Below the pieces are notes generated by a model. The model searched no databases and was not told the DNA's origin. It saw nothing but the letters and a program-made list of their open reading frames with translations. Below, in pieces: positions 39,121-52,365 of a stretch of DNA of 64,000 nt. The DNA comes from Xiphias gladius. Taxonomy: Eukaryota > Chordata > Actinopteri > Istiophoriformes > Xiphiidae. The translations under genes and the position numbers were made by a program. Position 1 is the first letter of the stretch. Each line of letters starts with the position of its first letter. The DNA lies in the NCBI RefSeq assembly GCF_016859285.1, contig NC_053417.1, forward strand, positions 13,021,206 through 13,085,205, in the 5' to 3' direction.

Positions 39121-42100
39121 CTTTAAACACCCCCCCCGATTATGTAATAGAATCTGTCAATTCATTTTAAAAAGGCAGCCGCCAGAGGGGAAACTCCAAC
39201 ATTCCTCTGGTTGTCCAATGGTTTAACTTAAGTCATGCAGCATTCACCCGACCAATGATGTAACTTCAGCACTAGGCCAGACAGACATTCACGTTTATAT
39301 GGCTGTGATCCAACCAAAAAGTGTCAAATCTAAAATATTGTTAAAAGGTCAAAGTTAAAAAAAAATAACAGTAAAGATATAATAAGTATCACCATTACAC
39401 TATGTATATCAGGGTAGAGAAGTAAGAGATAAATATAATTACTAGGGAAAAATATTACCTGAATTTTAGAGAAATTGTTGATTTCTTTTGGATTTTATCT
39501 AATGTTAAAAAATATTGATGGTGAGACTGAAGAGGTGCAAATAATTCTTTTACAGTACATAAAATTGCAAATTTATTTACTCTCAATATCTGTGAAACAT
39601 GCTTATCATCTTATCCAATAGATTTCGACAGTTAAATGAAACCAGAATTGTTTGTTGCCTATCTCAAAGCTGAAAATGAAAAAAAAAAAAGTATTATCTG
39701 TGACTCTCTACTAAAAGGGACCCTCTGAATCACTATGCCGTGGTAGCTGTTTGAGGATTATGCTTATATTGTATATGAATCGGATCTGTTGGAAGTAATC
39801 TGATTACTTCAGTAGTAATCCAACTGATTACACTGTTATCCCTGTAATTCAGCCAATGAGGTCATCATTTGAAAGCACCTTTCTATTCTGGTTTTGGATC
39901 ATCATGGAAAAGCAGTAAAATGAACTTGATAATACATGCAGCCATCATAGTGACTCACCTCTCTCTCATGGTATTATGAGGAATAACTATGAGGAAGGCA
40001 GACAACAAAAAAAAACTCAACCTGGGATTTTTTACTGTGAAGTCAATCCGGTTTCAATGAGCTATTTCAGGTGATGTGCATCATCCAGTCTTGACCAAGA
40101 TTAGGATCAAACTATTTCCCAAGAATTTTTATTGAATAAGGAAGATTCTACCACCAGGTACAAAACCCAGAGTGGGTAAATCTGTCCCTAAAATACAATA
40201 AAATATTAGGTACTAGCTTAAACCTTATGATATAAATACATTTTCACCAATGCTGGAGTGTCAAGAGTGAAATATCTCACTAAATATCAGATGGGGTGCC
40301 CTGAATTTTGGTCCATTCATTCAGAGTCCGCAGAGGAAGAATCTTGTCTTGACGTTGGTCATTTTACAACACTTAAGTTCAGGAAACCTCTAAAACTAAT
40401 GACTGGATTCGAGTTACCCTTAACTGCATTGTACTTTCAGAGGTGCTAAACATGAGAGATGCTAAAGATATTAACAACATGCTAAATGTTAGCATGTTTC
40501 GCTAAGATACTGTACATAAGCATGTAAGAAGCACTCTTTAAGTTTATTATAAACTTTGTTAACTGTTTACTCTGTATTTTTCTTACACTCTGAAAGGCAG
40601 GAAACACAAAATCAAACAAGTTTTTAAAAATTGGAATACGTAAATGTTCATTTTTTTGGTCACTTTTATTTTTCTCACAATGTAAACAAATTCAGCACCA
40701 AGCATATCGTGTACTTGGCTACTCATGTTGAAAACACAACAACATTCAGTTTGAAGGCAGCATCATGAAGTCCTACTTTGACGGCAAATTTTTTGCCCCG
40801 CTAGTGGCAAAGCAAATTGGTCTCCCCGTTTTTTGACCATCCAGCAACTTTGGTTCTGGTATGTTTTCATGCGTACAACCGGGTGCAACATTGTGAATAT
40901 GTTTAAGGAGAGATTGTAAAAAAGTGTGTACACTATACCAGTTTTTATGTTTCTTGCATCTCTCCTCTGTCAAGGACAACAGTCTTTTTTGTCCAGCTTT
41001 CAAGTGAAGCAGTTCAGAAGGAGACTGGTTAAAAGTGGTTGGACAATGTAAATGGGATTGTACAAACTAGCTTGTTTTAAGCAGCCTTTACAGGACATCA
41101 TTGGGGCCACAGACTTTAGTGTTAATATTTGCAAATGTGCCTGTTGTTATATAACTCACTTTGTGGGTAAGTTTAGACTACTACAATAGTCAGTTTTGTG
41201 TCACATTGCTCAACGGAAAGGGGAAATACCAGGTGCTTTGCCAAAAGCAACACAATATCTAGACAAACATCCCATTCATTTTTCCCCCCACTCTGTTTCA
41301 TACGGTGGGGCTCACAACTCCTGAATGAGCAGTTTCCAAACAATAGCCCACATTGTTAGCAGTTAAAAATAATTACTTTAATTTTTGGTATGTTTTACCA
41401 AATGTGTTTACCAAATTTTGGTATGTTTAACTGTCTGCTTAAATCAGACCGTATGCAACTGTACCAATGTTAATCAAACTTAATCTGTGTTTTCCTTAAA
41501 GCTGTTAAATTTTATGAAATGTATCAGTTTGAAAGAAGGAAACTAAATTCCATTTTCATAATGTCATTCCCCCCCTGTATGGTGGGATGAACTTTGGCTC
41601 TCACCATGAAGTCATTGTGTTTATCCAGACTCAGCGGGTGAGACCAGCGGTGCTAAAGTCACACCTCAGGCCACTAAAACGGAGTCTGGATATGAGGCCC
41701 CCAACATCAGGTGTCCAACAGAGAATCTGACGTGCCAAAGTTCTCACACAGGACGACCGTAAAGGATTCTTAATTGGACCCAAGCCCCCCTTTGAAGACA
41801 AGATCAGTCAAAGCTATATTAACTGTTTCAGTTTCCAAATTTTGTAGCTGCCTGTTTTTGTCATAGACTGCAAGTTCATGTGTTTATAGTAAAATAGTGA
41901 AATGACCAGAAATAAGATTCTTTTTATTTAGAGGTAACAAATATGCACATAGACACACAGTATGGAAAATTTATCTTTTTTTCTATCATTTAAAATTTTT
42001 AACAATACCTTTCACTTCTTTAGAACAAAAGAGACAAACTCAAGAATGAGACAGGTTACAGGGAGTGTTGTAACAGCACGTTGGACAAGGTTCTAACAAA

Positions 42101-44354
42101 TAGAGCATCTTTCTTGTGTTCAGCACATCATGATGGTTTTTTATACTATTATCGGGCCACATTTTCTCATTTTGCTGTTTGTGACTCCAGTGGGCGGGTA
42201 TTATCTGATGGAGCTCTGAAACTGACAAAATGTTGTAAAAGGTTATAAAACAAGTCAAAAATATAAATGAATACATCAATGAATAATATTGTTAAATTAT
42301 TAAAATTGAGTTTAAAAAATAAATTCAAAGCTTTATGATTTTATACTTTATAGTAGATTGAACTTAATTAAAACCTAATTAATTTTACTGTTCTTTTTCT
42401 TTTTCATTAGCTGATTTTAATTTTCTACTTAATTTTCCTATCTAATAATTTATCTATGTTACCCTCTCGCATCTTTGTCCTTCTGTAAGTTGCAAAACAT
42501 TACTTAGAAAATGCTACTGTGATTAATATGACTCACTTGTATAGCTGCATTCTGAATTGTGATCTACAGCAGTTGCTACCTGACTGCAGAGATATAAAGT
42601 GTTTCTGTTATTTTGTCCACCCACTGCTGGTCTGCTATTGAGCACACCTCTTGTGTCTGGTTGAGCCTTCCATATTATTTTTACTATGAGCACACTGCTG
42701 TGTGTAGCTGTACAGTCATAAATAGTTTTGATGGGGCTGAAAGATTTTCCATTGCAGGCCTGCTCTTATATAAGTAGAAGGTCAAAAAGTGTGCGGCATT
42801 TCACAGTAGGTGCAATGGTCCAGTTGAAACTTCAGTCCTACTGGAGCAGCATCTCCATGGCCCGATAAGGGCTGTGCAGTGGCTGACACCAGGGGAAAGA
42901 GGAGAGGCTCCAGTGGCGGGAATGCTGGGAAGACAGAGGGAAGGTACTGACTGTCTCCCTCCTGGATCAGGTTGTAAACTCATTAGCATCGTCATAGTGG
43001 CAGAGGTGACTCACAGCTATAGCAATCAGACACACGCAAAGTTCATGCACCAGTTAAATTCCTAACACATGTACGTTACTTGCACACACATTCAAGTGAT
43101 ATTCCAGCCAAAATCTTCTTTAGTTTCAAATGCTCATACCTTTCAGGCTTTCAAATGTGGCTGTGAAAAGTGGGTAGTTTGTCTTTTATCAAGAACAGTG
43201 GCTGTGGTCAGCTTGAATTCATATTTATTACGTTGGATGCCAATGGTAACAATGACCAACAGTATCAGTCCATTGAAACTTCTCAAACCACCGTCCATAC
43301 GCTCAGTATGTTCCACCAACATATGGCTAAATGGCTAATTACACTACTTCCTTCTCGTGCTATCAACCATCCTGGAAGCCCACATATCTCTGCCAGAAGC
43401 TGCATATTTAGCTGCCAAAAAACATGTCAGAACAACTTGTCAACTTGTCTATTGTAACCAACATGAACTCATAACCAACAAACTTTTACAACCACCTTTT
43501 AAGCATACAGGTTGTTAAGTGTTCGATAGTCAAAAGATTTTGGCATTCTATCACCAAGGTTGGGTAGATATCTTTAAGAATGTAGCGTTTCATATTGATA
43601 CATGAAAACTGTAATAAATAACATCATATTCTCATTACTCGCAGTCATTTTGGCACTATGGCTGAGAGAAAAAGTATAATATTTGGGTTTTAAAAAACAT
43701 TTAGGTTTGCAGGTTTATGTTCAGTTTCTTACCTTAACTTCCTAATGTATGTATGTGCAACCACAATATGTGCTGTTTTTTTACAATATGCATTCTAATG
43801 CCTTAAGTATAGCAAAGCCTCAAACACATGCACAGATGTGCATTACAATATACTGTTCAACCAGCAGTGTGTACATTCATGGCATTATTTTTTTTTTCCT
43901 CAGTCAAAGCTGTAGGTATTTGGCTTTGTGTGTATTCTGCCTGTGAGTTGATAGGTTTGAGTGTGTGCAGAGGCAGCCACAGGTGTGAATGCCATGTGAC
44001 TGAGGTCAAGAAGGGTAAAGTGAGTGTTCAGCTGTCTGCTTAGATCACTGCAAAAGAGGAGTGTTGGGAAGGTACCATGCAACAGTGTATAGTGAGCCTA
44101 GCAACGAACACTTAGCAACACAACCTTTAGTGTGTTTGTTTTTTTTGTGTGTGTCTGTGTGCATTTGAATGTATGTGTTCTCATTTGGCATTTAGCTGCT
44201 TCTCGTATCCGTGACATATAGTGAGTATAGTGAGACGCTTACAGTACTTGCAGATGCAGGGATAAAACCTGATGCTCTTCTGTTACAGGATATGTTTTTG
44301 ATTTTGAACCAACAAGTGTGTGTATGTGTGTGTTCAAAGCCATCAGGACAGGTA
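39121..44354. other. Intergenic spacer between plekhn1 and klhl17
   Basis: No exon was recognised. CCGCCAGAGGGGAAA near 39179 is CTCF-like. A short block of the form AAGTAATCTGATTACTTCAG near 39798 may be another dispersed repeat. The stretch at about 41580-41790 is GC-richer and non-repetitive. Confidence 0.4.
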
Positions 44355-46228
44355 TCACATCTGAAAACAACTTTATTTCTTTTTCTTTTTTTTTCTTTTT
44401 TACAGTGTTTAATATTGCTCCATTTCGCAATAGTGCAAAATTCAATATTTTAAAGTTCTTCATAAATAACAAACATAAATAAACAATTATCACCACATTA
44501 AACACAAACTAAAAAAGTTACAGTCACATTGAAATTGCACAAATGGATTTAAGAGAACTTTAGCGATCTTTCTATTTACAGTTCGATCAGCAGAATGGAG
44601 GGCAAAATCTTATGTGGTTTTGTGCACCTTTCCCTTGTAGTCTTTCCCTGACTCACATCGACTTTACAGAATAACATCATCTCCATAAAACCATCACAGC
44701 CCCTAATCTACTGGGTCCGCTTTAGCACACAAATGAAAAGACAGGTAGTTTTAGATAAACAGAATCGGATCAACAAAATCCTTTAAAATAAGGAAAAGAA
44801 AGGCAACTTCTCAGAAGTCTGGAATGGTATCACTGTGCTACACATGAACTGAACCGAACCTAGGTCTTGACTCTTAACTGAGTCAAAAAGTGATCCATTC
44901 ATTTTAGACAATGCAAGTTAAGTGGTGACATTCCCAAATCACCCACCACAGGTTCTATAGCCAGTATATTTGTCGTAACTTATACAGTTGTTTTCTAGTT
45001 CAACTTTGTTGCAACAGAGTTTCATTTCAACAATGAGGTAATATAACAAGACACTACACCCGATAGAGTGTAGAAGGGAATATGACAGCACCAAGTGTCA
45101 ACAACATTACTCATTAGTGTCAAGTGTTGGTATAATGAAGGTAAACTAGTACTTCCTGCTTTAATGTCAAGCTGTCACATGTCCAAGGATTATATACACC
45201 TCCATGTCTTTTTAAAAATAATTGAGAAGTAGGATTAAAGAAAATACAGAGTCCTTTCATTGACTGGTCAGTAGGTTTGCAAGCACCTGAAGCCTTTCGC
45301 ACAAATGTAGCGGACATATGGTACAGTGTCATGTGAGATCATGCTTGTGGCAGTGAAGAAACATTAAGAAATGCAAATGAAATGCTGCATATCAAAATGC
45401 AACAATCAGTCCTCTCTGGAGAAACTCCAAATGCTCTCAAACTGAACCAACACCTCTCTCACACTTACACATTCTCTTTGTCTTTCCCATTAACGATATG
45501 CACATCACACACCTAAATAAATATATTAAAAAGACTCTTAAATAGGCATAGGTCTGATCTGTTTCCTTCTCTAAGCATCTTTCAAACAGAATATATTAGA
45601 ATTTATACATTTTTATAAATACATGTAGTTAAACATAATTATTCTCTGTTTCTTATAAAAAAAAAAAAAAGGATCCATCCACATTTACAGATCTGAGGGT
45701 CTAGCTTGTCTATGTCCTTGGTGTCCATGCTCTCTTGCAGTGTGGGGAGGGTTTATAACATTACCTGTTACTGCCACCTAGTGTGGCATAGCAGCACTAC
45801 AACATTTTATCCTCCTGTTGGGAGTCAATGCCAGCACGTAAAACATGCATGGTATAACAAGTCAAATGCTACATTCCAAAAGTAAAATCATTCAGCTTCT
45901 CTTTTTTTATACATTATTGCAAAAACTCCCGGCATCAAAATAAAAATCTTGCAGAAGACAGCAACATCAAAACAAAAACATTTACATCACTCATGAAAGA
46001 AATTAAGTGTCCATGACGTCTCATGGTGAGTGTGTCAAACACTGGAGTGGTGGGGGAAAAAATGGCTTGAGGAAAGACCAATCAAAGTTCACACATCTTT
46101 TTCCAGACATATCTTTGTACTCTTGAAGAGAGTGGGAGCTGGTATCTGTATGGTGGAGCTGTACAGTGGAATCCAGTCCAGAATTATGGGCAAACTTGGT
46201 AAAAAGCAGCCAGATTGGTTTGAGCATA

Positions 46229-46262
<34 letters not shown>

Positions 46263-46552
46263 AAAGAAATGAAAAAAAATTAAAATTCATGACTTTTGTT
46301 ACACATTTTTTTAAACCATGGCTGGCAAATCTTTACCGAGAGTGCCACTCATTCTTGAGGATACTGTATATTAACCTAACCAGGAGCCTAATTCACAGCC
46401 TTCCTCTTTCTCTTCTCCCCATTCCATCCATTTACCTGTCCGCTCCCGTCCTCTTCCTCCTCCCCCCATCAAACCGAGCAGTTGCGTCTCTTCCCAGAGC
46501 CAGTCTGGGCTGTAGCAGCAGAGGCTGAACTCAGCCAAGCGGCGACCTCCTG
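44355..46552 (-). other. klhl17: Probable klhl17 3' untranslated region
   Basis: The minus strand after the klhl17 stop has no coding frame. The clearest minus-strand AATAAA is at 44372-44377 (plus-strand TTTATT), which would give a 3' UTR of about 2.2 kb. An A28 run at 46234-46261 and a CTCF-like TGCCACCTAGTG at 45772-45783 lie inside it. The true end needs transcript data. Confidence 0.4.
46234..46261 (+). repeat. A28 homopolymer
   Basis: A run of 28 A followed by AGAAAGAAATG gives a false poly-lysine frame on the plus strand. Confidence 0.95.
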
Positions 46553-49500
46553 TCAAAGGCTAGTGGAGGAAACCGAGAGGGTGGGTGAGGAGGGGGGTGG
46601 GAAGTTCAGCAGCTCCAGCACAGCCACGCCCACACTGCTGCGCCGCGTGAACATGCAGGAGGCTGCGACCCATTTGTTGCTGCGTGGGTTGTACTTCTCG
46701 ATGGAGTTCAGACTGGAACTGCCATCATTACCTCCCACTGCGTATAACCAGCCGTCCATTGACACCAGGTCATGAGTGCTCCTGGAAAGAGAAAAAAAAA
46801 AAAAAAAGGTTAAGAATATCTAAATTCTCCATGTGTTGCATATTTTTTAATGCGCAGTATTACAAATGATTTTTGTGGCTCTTACCTGGAATGGAAAATA
46901 AATCTGTTTCATCTGGCAAATTCTAGATTTATTATGCCAATACAAATCAGTGCCAGTTAATTTACCTTGGGTGCAGTGCTGGCTTGGCATTTCGTTCACA
47001 GTATCCAAGCCCGCTGCATAAACACTGTCAATGATTGCATTGAAAAACCGAAAGACGACAAACGAGATTGTGAGATGTGTCTAACAAAGGGAACAATAAC
47101 TGATATTTTTTAAATAAAAAATACTAGAGCTTCATCATTATTGCAGTGACTAATAATTCTTCCTGTGCCACACAGTTTGAGGACACCAGGAAGTGCCAAT
47201 AATACTTTACTTAATTATTAATCATAGCAGGGACATTTGGAAAATTTAATGACAACAAAAACAGACAACAGATCTTTTTCATCAATGAGGATTTAGTCCA
47301 AAAGATGTTTGAATGTTTATTTTCAAAATTCCCAGTCATTATCAAGATATACAGTAGCAAGGTTATGTTGACCCAGACAATCACTGCAAAATAATTTCAC
47401 GTCAGCATATGCCAACCCTGGCATTAGAGGAGTGAGAGATGAGTGTACAACATAGTGTGATGTTTTGGTCTGTGTGAATGGAGCCTCTCAGCAACTGGAT
47501 ATGAAAAGCACCCAAAGCCATACAGCTGATTAACACGAGTTATTCATGGGGCTGCATAGTCAACTGTTGTCAGTATACTGTAGGAGCAGGGGAGCCTAAC
47601 GCACAGACAAGACATTGTGTGCTTGAGTGTGTGTCCGTATGTGTGCGTCTGGGGCCAGGGGAACAAGTGAATTTGCCGATGTGTCCACAAAGACTGCTAC
47701 GTCTCCAAACCTGAGGCCTATCTTGCAACAGTACAAAGCTGTGAGAGTGTACATGCAAGCCTGCTTTGATAATCACCCACAAGACAAGTTTCATCTTCTA
47801 AGAAATAAGAATGAAACGACTGTCGTGGAAAATAGTTCATTTGATAATTATGCTGTAAGAAGGTTTAGGTGGTGAGGAAGACATTCAAATGCCCCAAATC
47901 CCACGCCTTGAAGAGCAAAATCATGCCAGCAGAGGTACCCTTTTGACAAGTTCTATAAAGACAGCACTAGTGTTTTTTTTAAAAGGAGATTTCATCCTCT
48001 ACCAAAGATGAGACAAAATTGGGGTTTTGACCATCCACACTTCCTCACCAAGGTGCTATATGTTAGTTACGAAGCGCAAAAGAAAGATAAAAACTGGAGA
48101 GGCTGAACAGAAAAAAACATTGAATGCATTTGAGGCCAATGCATTTCATTATATCTGTACTATGAGTTGAACCTGTGCACTTGGCATAGTAGAACTGGGT
48201 TGTCCTGATGGCCCAGTTGGCTAAGGTGTGCCATTTAATTAAATTCCCTGGATCCACCCCAGGTTCTATGTCATCTTTTCTCTGTCTCTCTCAACTGTAC
48301 AAGGTCACATTAACAAATGCAAAAAAAAAAAAAAAAAAAATCATATTTTTGCCTGAAAATATGACCAGTAGACACACTGAAAAATTCTAGCTTTTAATAG
48401 AGGTTGTGAGTCTTTGTACTGATAAAAAATAAAGTGAAATGGGGCCTGATCCTTTTCTTAAGTTTTTAAACTTAGTAAATGGCATCTCTACCTTTGTGAT
48501 TTAACAAGCAGGAATACATTTAGCTGCTAGCCGCTTTCTCACCTGCTCTGGTGGCTCGTGTCTGAAATCTGACAATAACGGGGCTAGTGTTCAGGCCAAA
48601 CATCTCTCTACAGAGCTCATATATCCTGTGCAGTTTTACTCTCATATTTAAAGTGAGTTGTGGAAGTTACAAATTTTGTATTTGCTACATTGTTCACAGC
48701 GGGTAGAGTCAATTTACCATCTTTCCTTATCATAGTTTTAACAGCTCTGAAAGACATACTTCTTTCTCACTGGAATGGGACTGGCCTGTTCTGTTGGTAT
48801 TAGTATTAATTCTGGCTCCAGACTAACCTGCGTATGTTCATGGGGGCCACTCCCTCCCAGGTGTTGGTCTTGGGGTTGAACCGCTCCACTGAGTTCAGGC
48901 AGCTGGTGCCATCATTGCCTCCTGCGACATACAGCATGCCGTCCAGCACGGCCACCCCGGCACTGCTGCGCCGACTCAGCATATTGGCGATGGCTGTCCA
49001 TGCGTTGTTCTGTTCATTAAACCACGAGACTGAGCATTGGTCACGTGTTCATAGATTCATCCATACTTCCATGTTTTTTTCTTCCACATTCAGCTGATCT
49101 AAACCTGGCAACAGACAACCTACTTTGATGAGAAATTCAGAAGCACACAATTTACCTGGGGGTCATATTTCTCCACTGTTGCGAGATGTGAGGAGCTGTC
49201 ATAACCTCCCACTGCGTACAAGCTGCCATCTGGAGGGGAGAAGGTAGTAAACACTCAGAATGCAAATATTAGCAGTCGAATTCCAAAGTGGCAACTCCCG
49301 CTTGATTTCAGATATTAAAAATGTAAACCGTGAAACATTAAAATATAGTAGAACAGTATGTTCATGATATTTTATGCTCTCTGGCAAGTTCCTACCCAGA
49401 GTTGCGACTCGGACGTATCTTCGACGGGTGCTCATGGCAGCAATTGAGGTCCATGTACTGGTCAGAGGGTCATAACGCTCTGCACTGTGAGAGGAGAAAA

Positions 49501-52317
49501 GGACTTACTTGTGTTCAATATAATCAGACTCCAAGGTAAAAAGCTACAACAAACTGTAACACTGTGTTAAATCATAGCTTAAATGTATCAGGATGTTCAG
49601 CATTCATCAGCGTAATGTCAGTCTGTGTGTACCTGTTGAGACAAGAAGCTCCATCATAACCTCCAGCAGCGTACAGCAGGCCATGCAGGACAGCTACACC
49701 CAAACAGCTCCGCCGTGTTCCCATGGAAACCTCAGGTTGCCAGGAGTTAGTGATGGGGTCGTACGACTCAACGGTTGCGAGGTCTGAGGTGCCATCGTAC
49801 CTGAGGAGATGTAGGGATATAAATGACTCAGAAAAGGCTTTTTGATGATTAACACTGCAGTATGGTGCCTTGAATCATGTCTTAATAAATATGCAATGCA
49901 TGGCAACAGAAAATCAGTCAAGTTTAACAGGCTTTTTGAATAGAGGAAAAAAACCTTAATAGCTTATCAGAAGCACAAGGATGAAGCAATTCAATTTTTG
50001 CATAACCATCACTCAGGATCCTTTTACATGTAAATCATCCACATATTCCGCCTGCCAAGGCTTCCTTTTCCTTTTTTTTAGTTCACATCACACAATGTAA
50101 TGTCTGAGTAAGAGATGAAATGGTGGGTTGCCTAGTTTTGCGTCAGGAGCCAACATCATGGTTCTCATCACTCACCCTCCAACAGCATAGAGTCTGTTGC
50201 CAATGGCTGCCACGCCCACTCGAGCCCGCCGAGTAGACATGGATGCCACCATGTGCCAGCGGTCTGTCCTGGTGTCGTATGCCTCACAGTCTCCATGAAT
50301 AGCAAACAGGCTGCCTCCACCTGAGACACACAATATGGTGAAAAAAAACCTTTAACATCAATCAGTAATGTAAACATGAAAATATAATATTGTAAGCAAA
50401 GAGATTTTGGCCATCATTTCAGAGGAATTGTTCCAAGTTGTGGGGTAATTATGGCTGAGAGCCATGTGGACTCGTGGCTCAGTGCAGGATCAAGTTCCCT
50501 TCTTAATTGCTTTTAAGAAATGGCTTTTATTTGGATTTTGACATTTTGACATACAGTGTAAACAAGTATGCAATACTTGCAACTGAAAGTTTTTAGGCTT
50601 AAGACCAAATAATAAACACTAATTGAATGTATATGTTTTAGTTGTGAGAGAATTAAAAAAAATTTTTTTTTTAATATATTAGACTGAGTGATGTTTTCTC
50701 ATACAATTTAAAAAAAGATGGATATCATCTCTGGGTAAAAAAAAAAATCATCTAGATACTAGAATAAAGCAGGTAGAGGCATTTAATGTTTGTTTCATTC
50801 AAATTTCATAGTTACATTGGTTCAAACAAATATTTCACTTTTATGAAATGCACACATTAAACAGAACATTTAAGCTACATATGACAATACTAGAAAATTC
50901 TAAAATAATAGCCAATCTTATATAATTATATCACTTTTTTTTATCTCCCAGCTGTAAAAATATTGATGTTTGTACAGTTTATGAGTGACATGAGATATGT
51001 GACCTAAGTGTACCCTGGTGGGTACCTTCAGGGGTACACTGACCAACGGCGAAGAGCACAGGACTGGCGCCCTCACAGCGGCGGGGGCGTGTTCGGCTGT
51101 TGCTGAGGACTCCCCTCTGCTCAGGCATCAGGTGGTACTTCAAAGCCTCGATCAACAGGTCCTTGCACTCCGAGTGATGACGCACCAGCAGCTCTGTATC
51201 CACATTGCTCATGAGAAAGTCTCGCCTTAACAGTGGCAGCCGTACACACTTCATCAGCTGACGGGGACAGAGGATGGTGGGAGGTGAGTAGGGATCAGGA
51301 TGGGGAAATTGAGCTAACGTGATGGCGGGTTTTGTGTATATTATAGTCAAACTAAAAAAATTCAATGGCGAGAAATCATGTCAGGTGAGATTGGACAAGT
51401 CTTACCCAAGGTACATGTTGCCTGCGTCCATCTATATCATGTTTCACCCAGCTCAACACAGCCCGGTACACTTCCTCTTCTGATGGCACGTTGAGATTGT
51501 CGCTGGAAATCAAATCAAGGACCTTGATAGAGAGGACAAAGCAGATGGGCAGGGACATTCTATATAATGATTTACAAGAACAGCTTTCTCAAATGTTAAC
51601 TCCAAGTGTCTTTAATTTAACTGTGACCATTAGAGAAGCACTTGTGGAACCTTTTGCTCTGTGGGGGGGGGGGAAGTCACAGTGAAAGCTTCCTGATCTA
51701 ACATGTCAACACACAGGAAGTAAGTTTCGGTGGTCACAGACAGTATTAGTTCCAGTATTTTGTACCTGACTTTGTCTGCAGAGCTGATGCCTCTCTTCCT
51801 TCCTCCTTTCTTCTGTCTCCCTTGACTTGCTACACTTTATCCAGACTGATATTTGACGGGATTGGTTTGGCTCTGTTTTGTCTGCATTGTTTTAAATTGA
51901 CACTCATCTAACTGGATCAATCAATGCAAAAATAAAGCAAAACAAAATCATTTTGGCACCATTTGACCACAGAATTGCTTGTGTTTCATATGAAGGTCTC
52001 TATGTGTGTAGTGGCGCTGTGATATATTTAAGTTCCACTAAGTGTGTGTGTGTCACAGCACAACAAGTGCTGCAGACTGAGTGGATGGCTGGCACTGTTC
52101 CCAGATAAACCCAAAGCTGGAAGGGTTGGGTGGGGCCAGAGCAGCCAGTTGCTGCTGCTGTCTTCCCTGGCCAGATCAGGGCAACAGTTTACAGCCTCCT
52201 AGGAACAGCCTCCACTAATCCACAGTCAAAAAGAGAAATACTGCTACTGCTGCTGCCCCACCCTGCAGTCCCTCTTACCTCTGCATGCTCATGCTGCATA
52301 CTGCATACTGCATACAA

Positions 52318-52365
<48 letters not shown>

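Noticed and set aside
46030..46528. Plus-strand frames with poly-lysine stretches
   Set aside because: The lysines come from the A28 run in the probable klhl17 3' UTR; no family resemblance.
48195..48290. A functional tRNA gene
   Set aside because: The A-box-like and B-box-like words are present but diverged, and the poly-A tail and pyrimidine tract show a SINE, not a tRNA.
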